In this document: positions 1 to 6,984 of the stretch, one piece after another
How the letters are laid out: every line of letters begins with the position of its first letter
How positions within the stretch are numbered: position 1 is the first letter of the stretch
Assembly: GCA_034435435.1 (NCBI GenBank)
Contig: DAOTXN010000063.1
Location: forward strand, 1-35,370
Length of the DNA stretch: 35,370 nt
Source of the DNA: DAOTXN01 sp034435435
GTDB lineage: Bacteria; Chloroflexota; Anaerolineae; S140-20
Direction of reading: 5' to 3'
Translations under genes and position numbers: made by a program
Notes under the pieces: model-generated
Told to the model about the DNA's origin: nothing
What the model saw: the letters and a program-made list of their open reading frames with translations, nothing else
The model's database searches: none

Positions 1-2
1 TC

Positions 3-119
3 TCTTTGCTCGAAGTCGTCATACGCTCAATGTTACCGCAGTTCTCCATTTCCACAAGCGCCGAAAGCCAGATGGCGGCGATGGCGGTACTCAACTTGAC
101 AATTTTGAAAAAACCTTAA
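3..119 (+). CDS. C-terminal tail of an unknown protein (partial)
   Basis: An open frame enters from the left edge and stops at TAA 117-119, giving 38 residues that end in MAAMAVLNLTILKKP. The hydrophobic, strand-like composition and the tight junction to the next gene (GTG at 123) suggest the end of a real upstream gene. Too little is present to name a family, and a chance open frame cannot be excluded. Confidence 0.35.
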   Translation, partial: SLLEVVIRSMLPQFSISTSAESQMAAMAVLNLTILKKP

Positions 120-122
120 CTT

Positions 123-569
123 GTGACCAATGCGCTCAGCCAGTATTTTGAGACGCTCGACATCCAGCACATGTTTGCTTTCATCAACTATGAGGAATTC
201 GGGCTGATTTTTGGCCTCACCGTCGAGTTCGCCAGCGAATTTGATCAGGGTATATTCGATACCGGTTTACAACAGATAGAAACCTTCGCTCAAGCAGGTG
301 TGAAATTAGCGGCAGTCGAAGGGCTAAACGTTCGTGAGGCGGAGGCGCTTGTGGGCTTGGAGGACATTGGCAATGTGTCGAGCGGAGTAACGTTCGTGCT
401 CGAGGCGGAAGGCGCGTTTCTCCGTTTGGACCTGATAGGATTTCGCAGGGGCATAGTTGGCGCTGTTGTTGAAGTGGTGTACCAAGAGGGGGAAGAGCCA
501 CTAATGTCGGTTAAAGACCTCGCCCAGCTACTGGATAGTCGCATCGCGGCATCGCTGGCTGAGGACTGA
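123..569 (+). CDS. Hypothetical 148-aa protein
   Basis: A GTG-started frame of 148 residues, 3 bases after an upstream stop. I do not recognise a named family. The C-terminal half has a patterned alternation of glycine and hydrophobic residues: DIGNVSSG, then RLDLIGFRRG, then a VVYQEG turn and an amphipathic DLAQLLDSRI helix. This resembles the last part of secreted or lipoprotein-type beta domains seen in Chloroflexota, but that is an impression only. There is no signal peptide or lipobox at the chosen start, so it may act in the cytoplasm or be a shortened relative of a secreted protein. Base composition is lower in GC than the following operon. A strong intrinsic terminator follows 29 bases after the stop. 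Confidence 0.6.
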   Translation: MTNALSQYFETLDIQHMFAFINYEEFGLIFGLTVEFASEFDQGIFDTGLQQIETFAQAGVKLAAVEGLNVREAEALVGLEDIGNVSSGVTFVLEAEGAFLRLDLIGFRRGIVGAVVEVVYQEGEEPLMSVKDLAQLLDSRIAASLAED

Positions 570-597
570 GGTGCGGTTCACCAGCGATTACCATTTC

Positions 598-631
598 AAG
601 CAGGTCGGGGGGCACCTCCCGACCTGCTTTT
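598..631 (+). terminator. Rho-independent terminator
   Basis: A 12-bp perfect stem AAGCAGGTCGGG / CCCGACCTGCTT encloses an 8-base loop and runs into TTTTCTT. It lies 29 bases after the stop of the hypothetical gene and just before the next promoter, so it insulates the fadR operon. Confidence 0.85.
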
Positions 632-637
632 CTTGCC

Positions 638-665
638 TTGACACTCTGTCAGAAACAGCTATAAT
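638..665 (+). promoter_or_regulatory. Consensus sigma-70 promoter of the fadR operon
   Basis: A perfect -35 TTGACA (638-643) and a perfect -10 TATAAT (660-665) are separated by 16 bases. The expected start of transcription is near 672, about 75 bases before the fadR start codon, and falls inside the predicted FadR operator. Confidence 0.85.
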
Positions 666-670
666 TCGGT

Positions 671-687
671 TTACTGGTCAGACCTCT
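671..687 (+). promoter_or_regulatory. FadR-type operator over the transcription start
   Basis: The sequence CTGGTCAGACC (674-684) matches the core CTGGTCNGACC of Escherichia coli FadR sites, as I recall it from sites such as fadL. It lies 9 bases after the -10 box, where a bound repressor would block initiation. The gene just downstream encodes a protein very like FadR with the same DNA-reading residues, so autorepression relieved by acyl-CoA is the natural reading. A further ACCAG at 689-693 makes a wider CTGGT/ACCAG dyad. Confidence 0.65.
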
Positions 688-699
688 TACCAGAAGCCA

Positions 700-732
700 A
701 GACCTGGCAGGTTCTTGAAACCTGCCAGGTCT
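700..732. repeat. Palindromic repeat AGACCTGGCAGGTT (copy 1)
   Basis: A 14-bp perfect stem (700-713 with 719-732) with a 5-base loop, in the 5' leader of fadR between the operator and the ribosome-binding site. The same arm sequence occurs as a second hairpin at 24477-24509 with the arms in the opposite order, so this is a dispersed repeat. In the leader RNA it would form a stable hairpin just before the AAGGAG of fadR. Confidence 0.75.
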
Positions 733-746
733 GGCAAGGAGCATCC

Positions 747-1439
747 ATGAACTGGTCATCGCCCTCCCGCCCCGCCGAGCTCACCGAACAACGCCTGATT
801 CAGGCCATCCTGGATGGCGCATTCCCGCCCGGCAGCGCCCTGCCCGGCGAGCGCGAGCTGGCCGCCCAACTGGGCGTCACCCGCCCCACGCTGCGCGAAG
901 TGTTGGGTCGTTTAGCCCGCGATGGCTGGTTCGACATCCAGCACGGCAAGCCCACCCGCGTGCGCGACTTTTGGCGCGAGGGCAATCTGGGCGTGCTTGG
1001 CGCATTGGTGCGCCACAGCGACAAACTGCCCGACGACTTTGTGCCCAACCTGCTGGCCGTGCGGCTGTGCATGGCCCCGGCCTACACCCGCGCCGCCGTC
1101 GAACGCGACGCGCATACCGTGGTCGCGCTGCTGGATGGCTACCCCGACTTGAAAGACATCCCCGATGCCTTTGCTCAGGCCGACTGGGACCTGCACCGCG
1201 GACTGACGCTGGTCTCGGGCAACCCGGTTTTTACCTTGATTCTGAACGGCTTTGCCGATTTTTACGTGCAGATGGCTCGGTTGTACTTTGCCCAGCCGCA
1301 AGCGCGGGCCGAGTCGCGGGCCTGGTATAGCGATTTATTGGCCGACGCCCGGGCCGGCGACGCCGCCGCCGCCGAGCAGCGGGCGCGGCAGGTGATGCAA
1401 AAAAGCATCGAATTGTGGGAACGTGCGACGCACGTGTAG
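747..1439 (+). CDS. fadR: FadR-type GntR transcription regulator
   Basis: This is a 230-residue protein that aligns along its whole length with the E. coli fatty-acid regulator FadR. It has an N-terminal winged helix (about 9-75) and an all-helical acyl-CoA-binding C-terminal domain. The recognition region carries ERELAAQLGVTR, TLREVLGRLARDGW and IQHGKPT. Residues matching the DNA contacts of E. coli FadR (Arg35, Thr44, Arg45, Arg49, His65) are present at 36, 45, 46, 50 and 66. The C-terminal domain keeps the GLTLVSGNPVF and LILNGFADFY segments typical of FadR rather than of other FCD proteins. The start is set by AAGGAG at 736-741. The gene heads an operon with an AGPS-like oxidase, GlpD and an FGGY kinase, and a FadR-like site overlaps its promoter. 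In the family, long-chain acyl-CoA releases the protein from DNA. Confidence 0.88.
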   Translation: MNWSSPSRPAELTEQRLIQAILDGAFPPGSALPGERELAAQLGVTRPTLREVLGRLARDGWFDIQHGKPTRVRDFWREGNLGVLGALVRHSDKLPDDFVPNLLAVRLCMAPAYTRAAVERDAHTVVALLDGYPDLKDIPDAFAQADWDLHRGLTLVSGNPVFTLILNGFADFYVQMARLYFAQPQARAESRAWYSDLLADARAGDAAAAEQRARQVMQKSIELWERATHV

Positions 1440-1450
1440 GAGGTGCATCC

Positions 1451-3046
1451 ATGCGACGCTGGAATGGCTGGGGCGACGACACGATCACGTATCCTGTACC
1501 TGCGGGAGCGCGCAGATTCTTGAACGATGTGCTTGGCCCGGCCACGCCGCCTCAAGACGCGACGCTGGCTGATGTGGTCGCCACTGTACCGCCGAGCCGT
1601 CTGCCCACCCACCCGCTGGTCAGCGCCGACCCGGAGACCCGTGCCCGCCACGCCCGCGGCCAGAGCTTCCCCGACTGGGTCGCGCTGCGCTCCGGGCAGG
1701 ACCTCCGCTTTCCCGACGGCGTGGCCTACCCCACCGACGCGGGGCAGGTGCGCGATTTGATTCGTTTTGCCGCTGAGGTCGGCGCGCAGCTCATTCCCTA
1801 CGGCGGCGGGACCAGCGTGGTCGGTCACATCAACCCGCTGCCGGGCGACGCTCCCGTGCTCACCGTGGACCTGGCTCGGCTCAATCGGTTGAGCGCATTC
1901 GACGCCACCAGCCACTTGGCGACCTTTGGCGCGGGCATTGCCGGCCCCGACCTGGAAGCTCAACTGCGGGCGCGCGGGACGACGCTGGGCCACTTTCCGC
2001 AATCCTTTGAGCTTTCGACGCTGGGCGGGTGGATCGCCAGCCGCTCCAGTGGCCAGCAGTCCTACTATTACGGGCGCATCGAAGACCTGTTCGCGGGCGG
2101 CCACGTCGAGATGCCCGCCGGCCCGCTGGACCTGCCGCCGCACCCGGCCAGCGCCGCCGGGCCGGACCTGCGCCACCTGATCCTCGGCTCCGAGGGGCGT
2201 TTCGGGATCATCACCGAGGCCACGGTGCGCGTCAGCCCGCTGCCGCAGCGTGAAGATTTCCACGCCATCTTTTTCCCCGATTGGGACAGCGGCCACACGG
2301 CGCTGCGCGAGATGGCCCAGGCGCGCCTGCCCGCCTCCATGCTGCGCCTCAGCAACGCCGTCGAGACCGAGACCACGCTGATCCTGGCCGGTCACGCGCG
2401 GTTGGTCGGGCTGGCCGAGCGGGCGCTGCGCGCGGTGGGGTTCGGTGAGGAAAAGTGCCTGCTGCTGTTCGGGGTCACGGGCAGCGGCAAAGCCGTCAAG
2501 CGCGCCCGCACTGACCTGATCGCCATCGCCAAAGAGCACAGCGGGCGGCACGTGGGCACGTACATGGGCGGCAAGTGGCGCGAGAGTCGCTTCCTGTCGC
2601 CGTATCTGCGCAACACGCTGTGGGAACTGGGCTACGCCGTGGACACGCTGGAAACCGCGCTGCCGTGGTCGGCCATCCCCCCGACCATCGAGGCGGTTCA
2701 AGCGGCGCTGCGCACCGGGCTGGAGCCGTTCGGCGAGCGGACGCACGTCTTTGCCCACCTTTCCCACGTCTATACGCACGGGGCCAGCTTTTATGTGACC
2801 TATCTGTTCCGTATTGCATCGGACCCCGACCGAACATTGCAGCGCTGGCACATTCTAAAAAATGCCGCCAGCCAAGCCATCGTGGCCGCCGGGGGCACCA
2901 TCAGCCACCAGCACGGCGTGGGCGCGGATCACTTGCCCTATCTGGCAGCGGAAAAGGGCGCGTTGGGGATGCAGGCGCTGGAGGCCGTGCGGCAAACCTT
3001 CGACCCACAGGGCTTGATGAATCCAGGGAAACTGCTGGATGGATGA
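1451..3046 (+). CDS. FAD-binding oxidase of the alkylglycerone-phosphate synthase (AGPS)/YgcU type
   Basis: A 531-residue flavoprotein. The PCMH FAD-binding half contains the pyrophosphate-binding YGGGTSVVGH and the AGPS-typical HFPQSFELSTLGGW, SRSSGQQSYYYG and IEDLFAGG. The C-terminal cap contains HVYTHGASFYVTY and SHQHGVGADHLPYL, which hold the tyrosine and histidines of the AGPS active site, and it ends in the usual FDPQGLMNPGKL. Eukaryotic AGPS exchanges the acyl chain of acyl-dihydroxyacetone phosphate for a fatty alcohol. The bacterial relative YgcU has no settled substrate and sits beside the FGGY kinase YgcE, and a YgcE-like kinase is also present here. The ATG at 1451 is chosen because GGAGGTG (1439-1445) precedes it. 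The stop TGA is part of a heptamer repeat. Ether-lipid synthesis or oxidation of a glycerol-phosphate-like compound are both possible. Confidence 0.8.
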   Translation: MRRWNGWGDDTITYPVPAGARRFLNDVLGPATPPQDATLADVVATVPPSRLPTHPLVSADPETRARHARGQSFPDWVALRSGQDLRFPDGVAYPTDAGQVRDLIRFAAEVGAQLIPYGGGTSVVGHINPLPGDAPVLTVDLARLNRLSAFDATSHLATFGAGIAGPDLEAQLRARGTTLGHFPQSFELSTLGGWIASRSSGQQSYYYGRIEDLFAGGHVEMPAGPLDLPPHPASAAGPDLRHLILGSEGRFGIITEATVRVSPLPQREDFHAIFFPDWDSGHTALREMAQARLPASMLRLSNAVETETTLILAGHARLVGLAERALRAVGFGEEKCLLLFGVTGSGKAVKRARTDLIAIAKEHSGRHVGTYMGGKWRESRFLSPYLRNTLWELGYAVDTLETALPWSAIPPTIEAVQAALRTGLEPFGERTHVFAHLSHVYTHGASFYVTYLFRIASDPDRTLQRWHILKNAASQAIVAAGGTISHQHGVGADHLPYLAAEKGALGMQALEAVRQTFDPQGLMNPGKLLDG

Positions 3047-3096
3047 CGAAGGACGAAGGACGAAACGTTCGTCATCCGTCATTCGTCCTTCGTCAG
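3043..3096. repeat. Inverted heptamer array at the oxidase/glpD junction
   Basis: Three units of the type AGGACGA (3043-3063) are followed, after AACG, by inverted units of the type TCGTCCT (3069-3096). Together they can fold as a long hairpin. The first unit, ATGACGA, contains the stop codon of the oxidase. It also creates an ATG (3043) that is in frame with glpD. The same unit family recurs at 3802, 12528, 15681 and 18059. Confidence 0.85.
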
Positions 3097-3111
3097 AAAC
3101 ACGAGGTAGAG

Positions 3112-4938
3112 ATGTGGACCACAGGCTGGCGCGAAGAAATCTGGAACAGACTCACTGCCGACGAGCAGGAAATCCAAAATCCAAAATCCAAAATCCAAAA
3201 TCCAGAATCCAAAATCCAGAATCCCCCCTGGGATGTGCTCGTGATCGGCGGCGGCATCACCGGCGCGGGCATTTTGCGCGAAGCGACGCGCCTGGGGCTG
3301 AAAACGCTGCTGGTCGAAAAGCGCGACTTTGGCTGGGGCACCTCCAGCCGCTCGTCCAAGCTGGTGCACGGCGGGCTGCGCTACCTGCGCAGCGGGCAGA
3401 TCGGGCTGACGCGAGCCTCGGTCAAAGAGCGCGAGCGGCTGCTAGATGAAGGGCCGGGACTGATCGACCCGCTGGGCTTTTTGCTGGCCACCTACGAGGG
3501 CGACCGCCCGCCCGGCTGGGTGTTCGAGGCCGGTCTGACCGTGTACGACCTGCTGGCGCTGCGCTGGACGCACAAGCAGTACGACGCGCACGACTTTCAA
3601 CTGCTGGCCCCGCACATCGCCACCGCGGGCTTGCAGGGCGGCTTTCGCTACGGCGACGCCCAGACCGACGACGCCCGCCTGGTGCTGCGCGTGATCCGCG
3701 AGGCCGTGCGAGCCGGCGGCGTAGCCCTCAACTACGCCGCCGCCGAATCGCTCCTGACCGACGGGACAGGCCAGGTCAACGGCATCCTCCTCCGCGACGC
3801 TGTTCGTCCTTCGTCTCCCCCCCTTGGGGGGGGCCTTCGTCCTGTTCACGCCCGCGTCGTCATCAACGCCACCGGCGCCTGGGCCGACCGGTTGCGGGAG
3901 CAAATAGGGGCAGAGGCGCGCATCCGTCCGCTGCGCGGCAGCCACCTCATCTTTCCGGCCTGGAAACTGCCCGTGGCTCAGGCCATCAGCTTTTTGCACC
4001 CCCGCGACCGCCGCCCGGTGTTCATTTTCCCGTGGGAGGGCATCACGCTGGTCGGCACCACCGACGTGGATCACGAACAGCCGTTAGACGATGAGCCGGG
4101 CATCAGCGCCGACGAATTTGGATATTTGATAGAAGCGGTCAACGCCCAGTTCGCTTCACTCAACCTGACGCCTACCGACGTGCTGGCTACCTTTGCCGGC
4201 GTGCGACCGGTCGTGGGCACCGGCAAAGCCGACCCATCCAAAGAATCGCGCGACCACGTGATTTGGGACGAGCAGGGCTTGCTCACCGTCACCGGCGGCA
4301 AGCTGACCACCTTCCGGCTCATCGCGCTGGACGCGCTCAGAGCCGCCCGCGAGCGGCTGCCCGATATGCCCAAACCCGACAAAAAACACGCCGTGCTCGA
4401 CCCGATTGAGGTAGATCTGCCGCAAATCGCCGACGCCGACACCCGCAAACGCCTACTGGGGCGCTACGGAGCCGACGCGCCGGCGCTGGTCGAGGCGGCC
4501 CAGGCAGGCGAATTGGAGCCAATCCCTGCTACCAAGACGTTGTGGGCCGAGTTGCGTTGGGCTGCCCGCGCCGAGGGCGTGGTGCACCTGGACGACTTGC
4601 TGTTGCGGCGCGTGCGGCTGGGGCTGTTGACAGACGGGGGCGCTTGTCCGATAATGGAGCACATCCGGGCCATTGTCCAGCCGGAGCTGGGTTGGGACGA
4701 CGCGCAGTGGAAGGCCGAAGCAGCGCGCTATGCTGAGCTCTGGCGGAATTATTACAGCATCCCCGAGGGCGTGGCGGAGGCACTGGCCGAGCCGGCGGTC
4801 ACGGAGTCGCTGCCGACGCTGTGGGCGCCAGAGGCGCAAAGGCCCAGGCCACTCTATCGACGGTACGGAATATTGGCGCTGGTGGCGTTGCTCATCTTGG
4901 GCTGGTTAGCGAGACGACGCTTGAGCAATCGAAAGTAA
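3112..4938 (+). CDS. glpD: Glycerol-3-phosphate dehydrogenase (FAD), tail-anchored
   Basis: A 608-residue FAD enzyme that oxidises sn-glycerol 3-phosphate to dihydroxyacetone phosphate and passes electrons to quinone. The dinucleotide fold begins at residue 42 (VLVIGGGITGAG). It is followed by WGTSSRSSKLVHGGLRYL, the GlpD signature, then the substrate domain with RPLRGSHLIF, the TFAGVRPVVG region, TVTGGKLTTFR and a C-terminal helical DAO_C-type domain. Two features are unusual. The residues before the fold (QNPKSKIQNP type) are encoded by a heptamer array, and a second array encodes the loop AVRPSSPPLGGGLRPV. The protein ends in a transmembrane helix (YGILALVALLILGWLA) followed by RRRLSNRK, whereas known GlpD is a peripheral membrane protein. 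The ATG at 3112 has GAGG at the right distance. An in-frame ATG at 3043, created by the repeat, is an alternative start. Confidence 0.88.
   Translation: MWTTGWREEIWNRLTADEQEIQNPKSKIQNPESKIQNPPWDVLVIGGGITGAGILREATRLGLKTLLVEKRDFGWGTSSRSSKLVHGGLRYLRSGQIGLTRASVKERERLLDEGPGLIDPLGFLLATYEGDRPPGWVFEAGLTVYDLLALRWTHKQYDAHDFQLLAPHIATAGLQGGFRYGDAQTDDARLVLRVIREAVRAGGVALNYAAAESLLTDGTGQVNGILLRDAVRPSSPPLGGGLRPVHARVVINATGAWADRLREQIGAEARIRPLRGSHLIFPAWKLPVAQAISFLHPRDRRPVFIFPWEGITLVGTTDVDHEQPLDDEPGISADEFGYLIEAVNAQFASLNLTPTDVLATFAGVRPVVGTGKADPSKESRDHVIWDEQGLLTVTGGKLTTFRLIALDALRAARERLPDMPKPDKKHAVLDPIEVDLPQIADADTRKRLLGRYGADAPALVEAAQAGELEPIPATKTLWAELRWAARAEGVVHLDDLLLRRVRLGLLTDGGACPIMEHIRAIVQPELGWDDAQWKAEAARYAELWRNYYSIPEGVAEALAEPAVTESLPTLWAPEAQRPRPLYRRYGILALVALLILGWLARRRLSNRK
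3171..3224 (+). repeat. In-frame heptamer array AATCCAA in glpD
   Basis: Seven full units of AATCCAA or AATCCAG plus AATCC, 54 bases or exactly 18 codons. They encode an N-terminal linker of the form IQNPKSK before the FAD-binding fold of GlpD. The array has no counterpart in ordinary GlpD proteins and leaves the frame intact. Confidence 0.9.
3802..3843. repeat. Composite heptamer plus C7-TT-G8 hairpin in glpD
   Basis: TTCGTCC and TTCGTCT are followed by a run of seven C, TT, eight G, then CCTTCGTCCT. This encodes a surface-loop insertion in GlpD just before the HARVVINATGAW strand. A nearly identical composite occurs at 18059-18117 in an unrelated gene, so it behaves as a dispersed element. 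Confidence 0.8.
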
Positions 4939-6983
4939 TGACTGAAAGTAGCGACGTGCCCAAGAGACACATATTACGAGAGGCCCGCCAACTGGCCTTC
5001 GATGAGATATTTCGTGTCCCTCAACCGGAACATAGCCTCGCCATTGACCATTCCTTCCCCGAAGCGTTCGTAGATGCGCTTTCCCGGCAGGAGGTATTCA
5101 ACAAACACCTGTTTCGCCCCAACACCTATCTGCATAAATGGTGGGCGCGGCGCTGCGGCACGACGTTCCGCGCTATTCTCAAGCAGTTTGTGCTCGACCC
5201 TGAGCGGCGCGATTACTATGCGCCCGGCGGGTTGGAAGGTAAGGTCGTGCTCGATCCGATGATGGGAGGCGGGACGACGCTGCACGAGGCCATTCGCCTG
5301 GGCGCGAATGTCGTCGGGGCCGACATTGACCCGATTCCTGTTGTGCAAGCGCGCGCCTCTCTGACCTGGGCAGCGTTGAGCGATTTGAGATCCGCTTTCG
5401 ACCGCTTTTTTACCGACCTGTATCACTCGATCGGACACTACTTTCAGACCGAATGCCCCATTTGCCAGCAGACAGTAGACACCCAATACACCCTCTACGG
5501 CCTGCGAAAGGTCTGCGCCTGCGGTGAAGTGGTTCAAATCGACCAATACGATTTGCGCCACGAAGCCGGGCGCACGATTCGTATTTGGCCGGAGACCTGG
5601 GAGATCGGCGATCATCACAGCCGCCTCAAAGGTGTTCCCAGAGCCCAGCGTCTCATCACCAAGGACGACAAGATATGCCCGAGCTGCGAGCAGGAATACC
5701 AGGAATTGCTCGCCGCGCCCTTTTACGCCCGCTACACACCGATGGCGGTGGTAGCGAGTTGTCCAGAGCACGGTCTGTTTTTCCGCCCACCTGGCGCAGA
5801 GGATCTGGAGCAGATTGCCCAGGCCGAAGCGCAGCGCGAGCGCTTGAGTTTTGGGCGATTGGAAGATTTCAGCGTACAGGGCGGTCCCAAGTCCGGCGAT
5901 TTGCTCAGGCGCAACGTCCACTCATATCTGGACCTGTTTTCCTCGCGTCAACTGCTGTACCTTTACCACGCCATTCGACTATTGGATCAGCTCAAAGGGG
6001 TCGCAAAACTCAATCTGGGAATGCTCGTTTCCACCTCGCTCGAGTTCAATGCCATGCTGTGCGGTTACAAGGGTTGGTATCAGCGCCGGCCGGGAGCCAT
6101 TCGGCACGTCTTTGCCCTGCACGCCTATGCCTTTCAATACACGGCGTTGGAGAACAATCCCGTTAATCCTGAAAAATCATCGGGCAATCTGCAACTGTTG
6201 TTCCACGACCGCATTGAGCGCGGGCGCAAATGGGCTACAGCGCCGGTTGAACGCAGAATAGGCCACAATGGTAAGAGTCAGACGGTCAAGATTCCAGGAG
6301 AAGTAGACGGGGGTGTTGAGGTTTTCAGTCAAGCCGACCTGGACGCCGGTCGCCAGAAATTCTGGCTGGTCCACGGCGACTCGCGCCAAATGCCGCTAGA
6401 CGACCATTCGATAGACCTGATCGTGACCGACCCGCCTTACTATGACAGCGTGCAATACAGTAATCTGGCGGCCTTTTTTCGGGTGTGGCTGGCGCGGCTG
6501 CTGCCGGGCGAAGTGGACTGGACCTACGATGAAGCGCGTAGCGCCGTCGCGCCACAGGCGACGGACAATACCAGCAGCTTTCTGGAGGTCATCGGGGGTA
6601 TTTTTATCGAATGTGGGCGCGTGCTCAAGCGCCATAGCGGGCGACTGGTGTTTACTTTCCACCACTGGGATCCGAATGCCTGGGCAGAGTTGACTATTGC
6701 GCTCAAAGCGGCCGGCTTTCGGTTGATGAACGCCTACGTCGTGTTTTCAGAGCACCCGATTTCGGTACACATCAACAACCTCAACTCGCTCAAGCATGAC
6801 AGTATATTGGTTCTGGCGTTGGATGGCGACGTGCCAGCGGTTTCTTGGTCACCTGTGGAAGCCATTGATAGCGGTGACAGTGAAACCTTTTGTCGCCAAT
6901 GCAGTATGGCGCTGGGTTGGCTATTAGAAAGTGATTACCCGACGGATGAAATTCGCAGCATTTGGAAAGATTTGATTCGTTGA
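4938..6983 (+). CDS. Orphan DNA methyltransferase (DUF1156-like, DPPY motif) with zinc ribbons
   Basis: A 681-residue protein with the two halves of an amino-methyltransferase. Near the N-terminus is LHKWWARRCGTTFRAIL, typical of DUF1156-type methylases. Then comes the SAM-binding motif VVLDPMMGGGTT (103-114) with GADIDPIP. The catalytic TDPPYYDSVQY lies far downstream (DPPY from 498). Between them sit cysteine pairs (CPIC at 173-176 with CAC at 193-195, CPSC at 247-250) that look like zinc ribbons. The expected role is N6-adenine or N4-cytosine methylation of DNA. No nuclease, helicase or specificity gene accompanies it. The start ATG overlaps the glpD stop by one base (TAATG), and the next gene begins one base after its stop, so it is co-transcribed with metabolic genes. 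Its GC content looks lower than its neighbours, suggesting later insertion into the operon. Confidence 0.8.
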   Translation: MTESSDVPKRHILREARQLAFDEIFRVPQPEHSLAIDHSFPEAFVDALSRQEVFNKHLFRPNTYLHKWWARRCGTTFRAILKQFVLDPERRDYYAPGGLEGKVVLDPMMGGGTTLHEAIRLGANVVGADIDPIPVVQARASLTWAALSDLRSAFDRFFTDLYHSIGHYFQTECPICQQTVDTQYTLYGLRKVCACGEVVQIDQYDLRHEAGRTIRIWPETWEIGDHHSRLKGVPRAQRLITKDDKICPSCEQEYQELLAAPFYARYTPMAVVASCPEHGLFFRPPGAEDLEQIAQAEAQRERLSFGRLEDFSVQGGPKSGDLLRRNVHSYLDLFSSRQLLYLYHAIRLLDQLKGVAKLNLGMLVSTSLEFNAMLCGYKGWYQRRPGAIRHVFALHAYAFQYTALENNPVNPEKSSGNLQLLFHDRIERGRKWATAPVERRIGHNGKSQTVKIPGEVDGGVEVFSQADLDAGRQKFWLVHGDSRQMPLDDHSIDLIVTDPPYYDSVQYSNLAAFFRVWLARLLPGEVDWTYDEARSAVAPQATDNTSSFLEVIGGIFIECGRVLKRHSGRLVFTFHHWDPNAWAELTIALKAAGFRLMNAYVVFSEHPISVHINNLNSLKHDSILVLALDGDVPAVSWSPVEAIDSGDSETFCRQCSMALGWLLESDYPTDEIRSIWKDLIR

Positions 6984-6984
6984 A

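Noticed and set aside
1415..1450. Earlier GTG start for the AGPS-like oxidase
   Set aside because: It lies inside fadR with no ribosome-binding site. ATG 1451 has GGAGGTG at the right distance and fits the family N-terminus.
4938..6983. A restriction-modification or DUF1156-type defence locus
   Set aside because: Only the methylase is present; both neighbours are metabolic enzymes and no helicase, nuclease or DUF499-type gene is visible.
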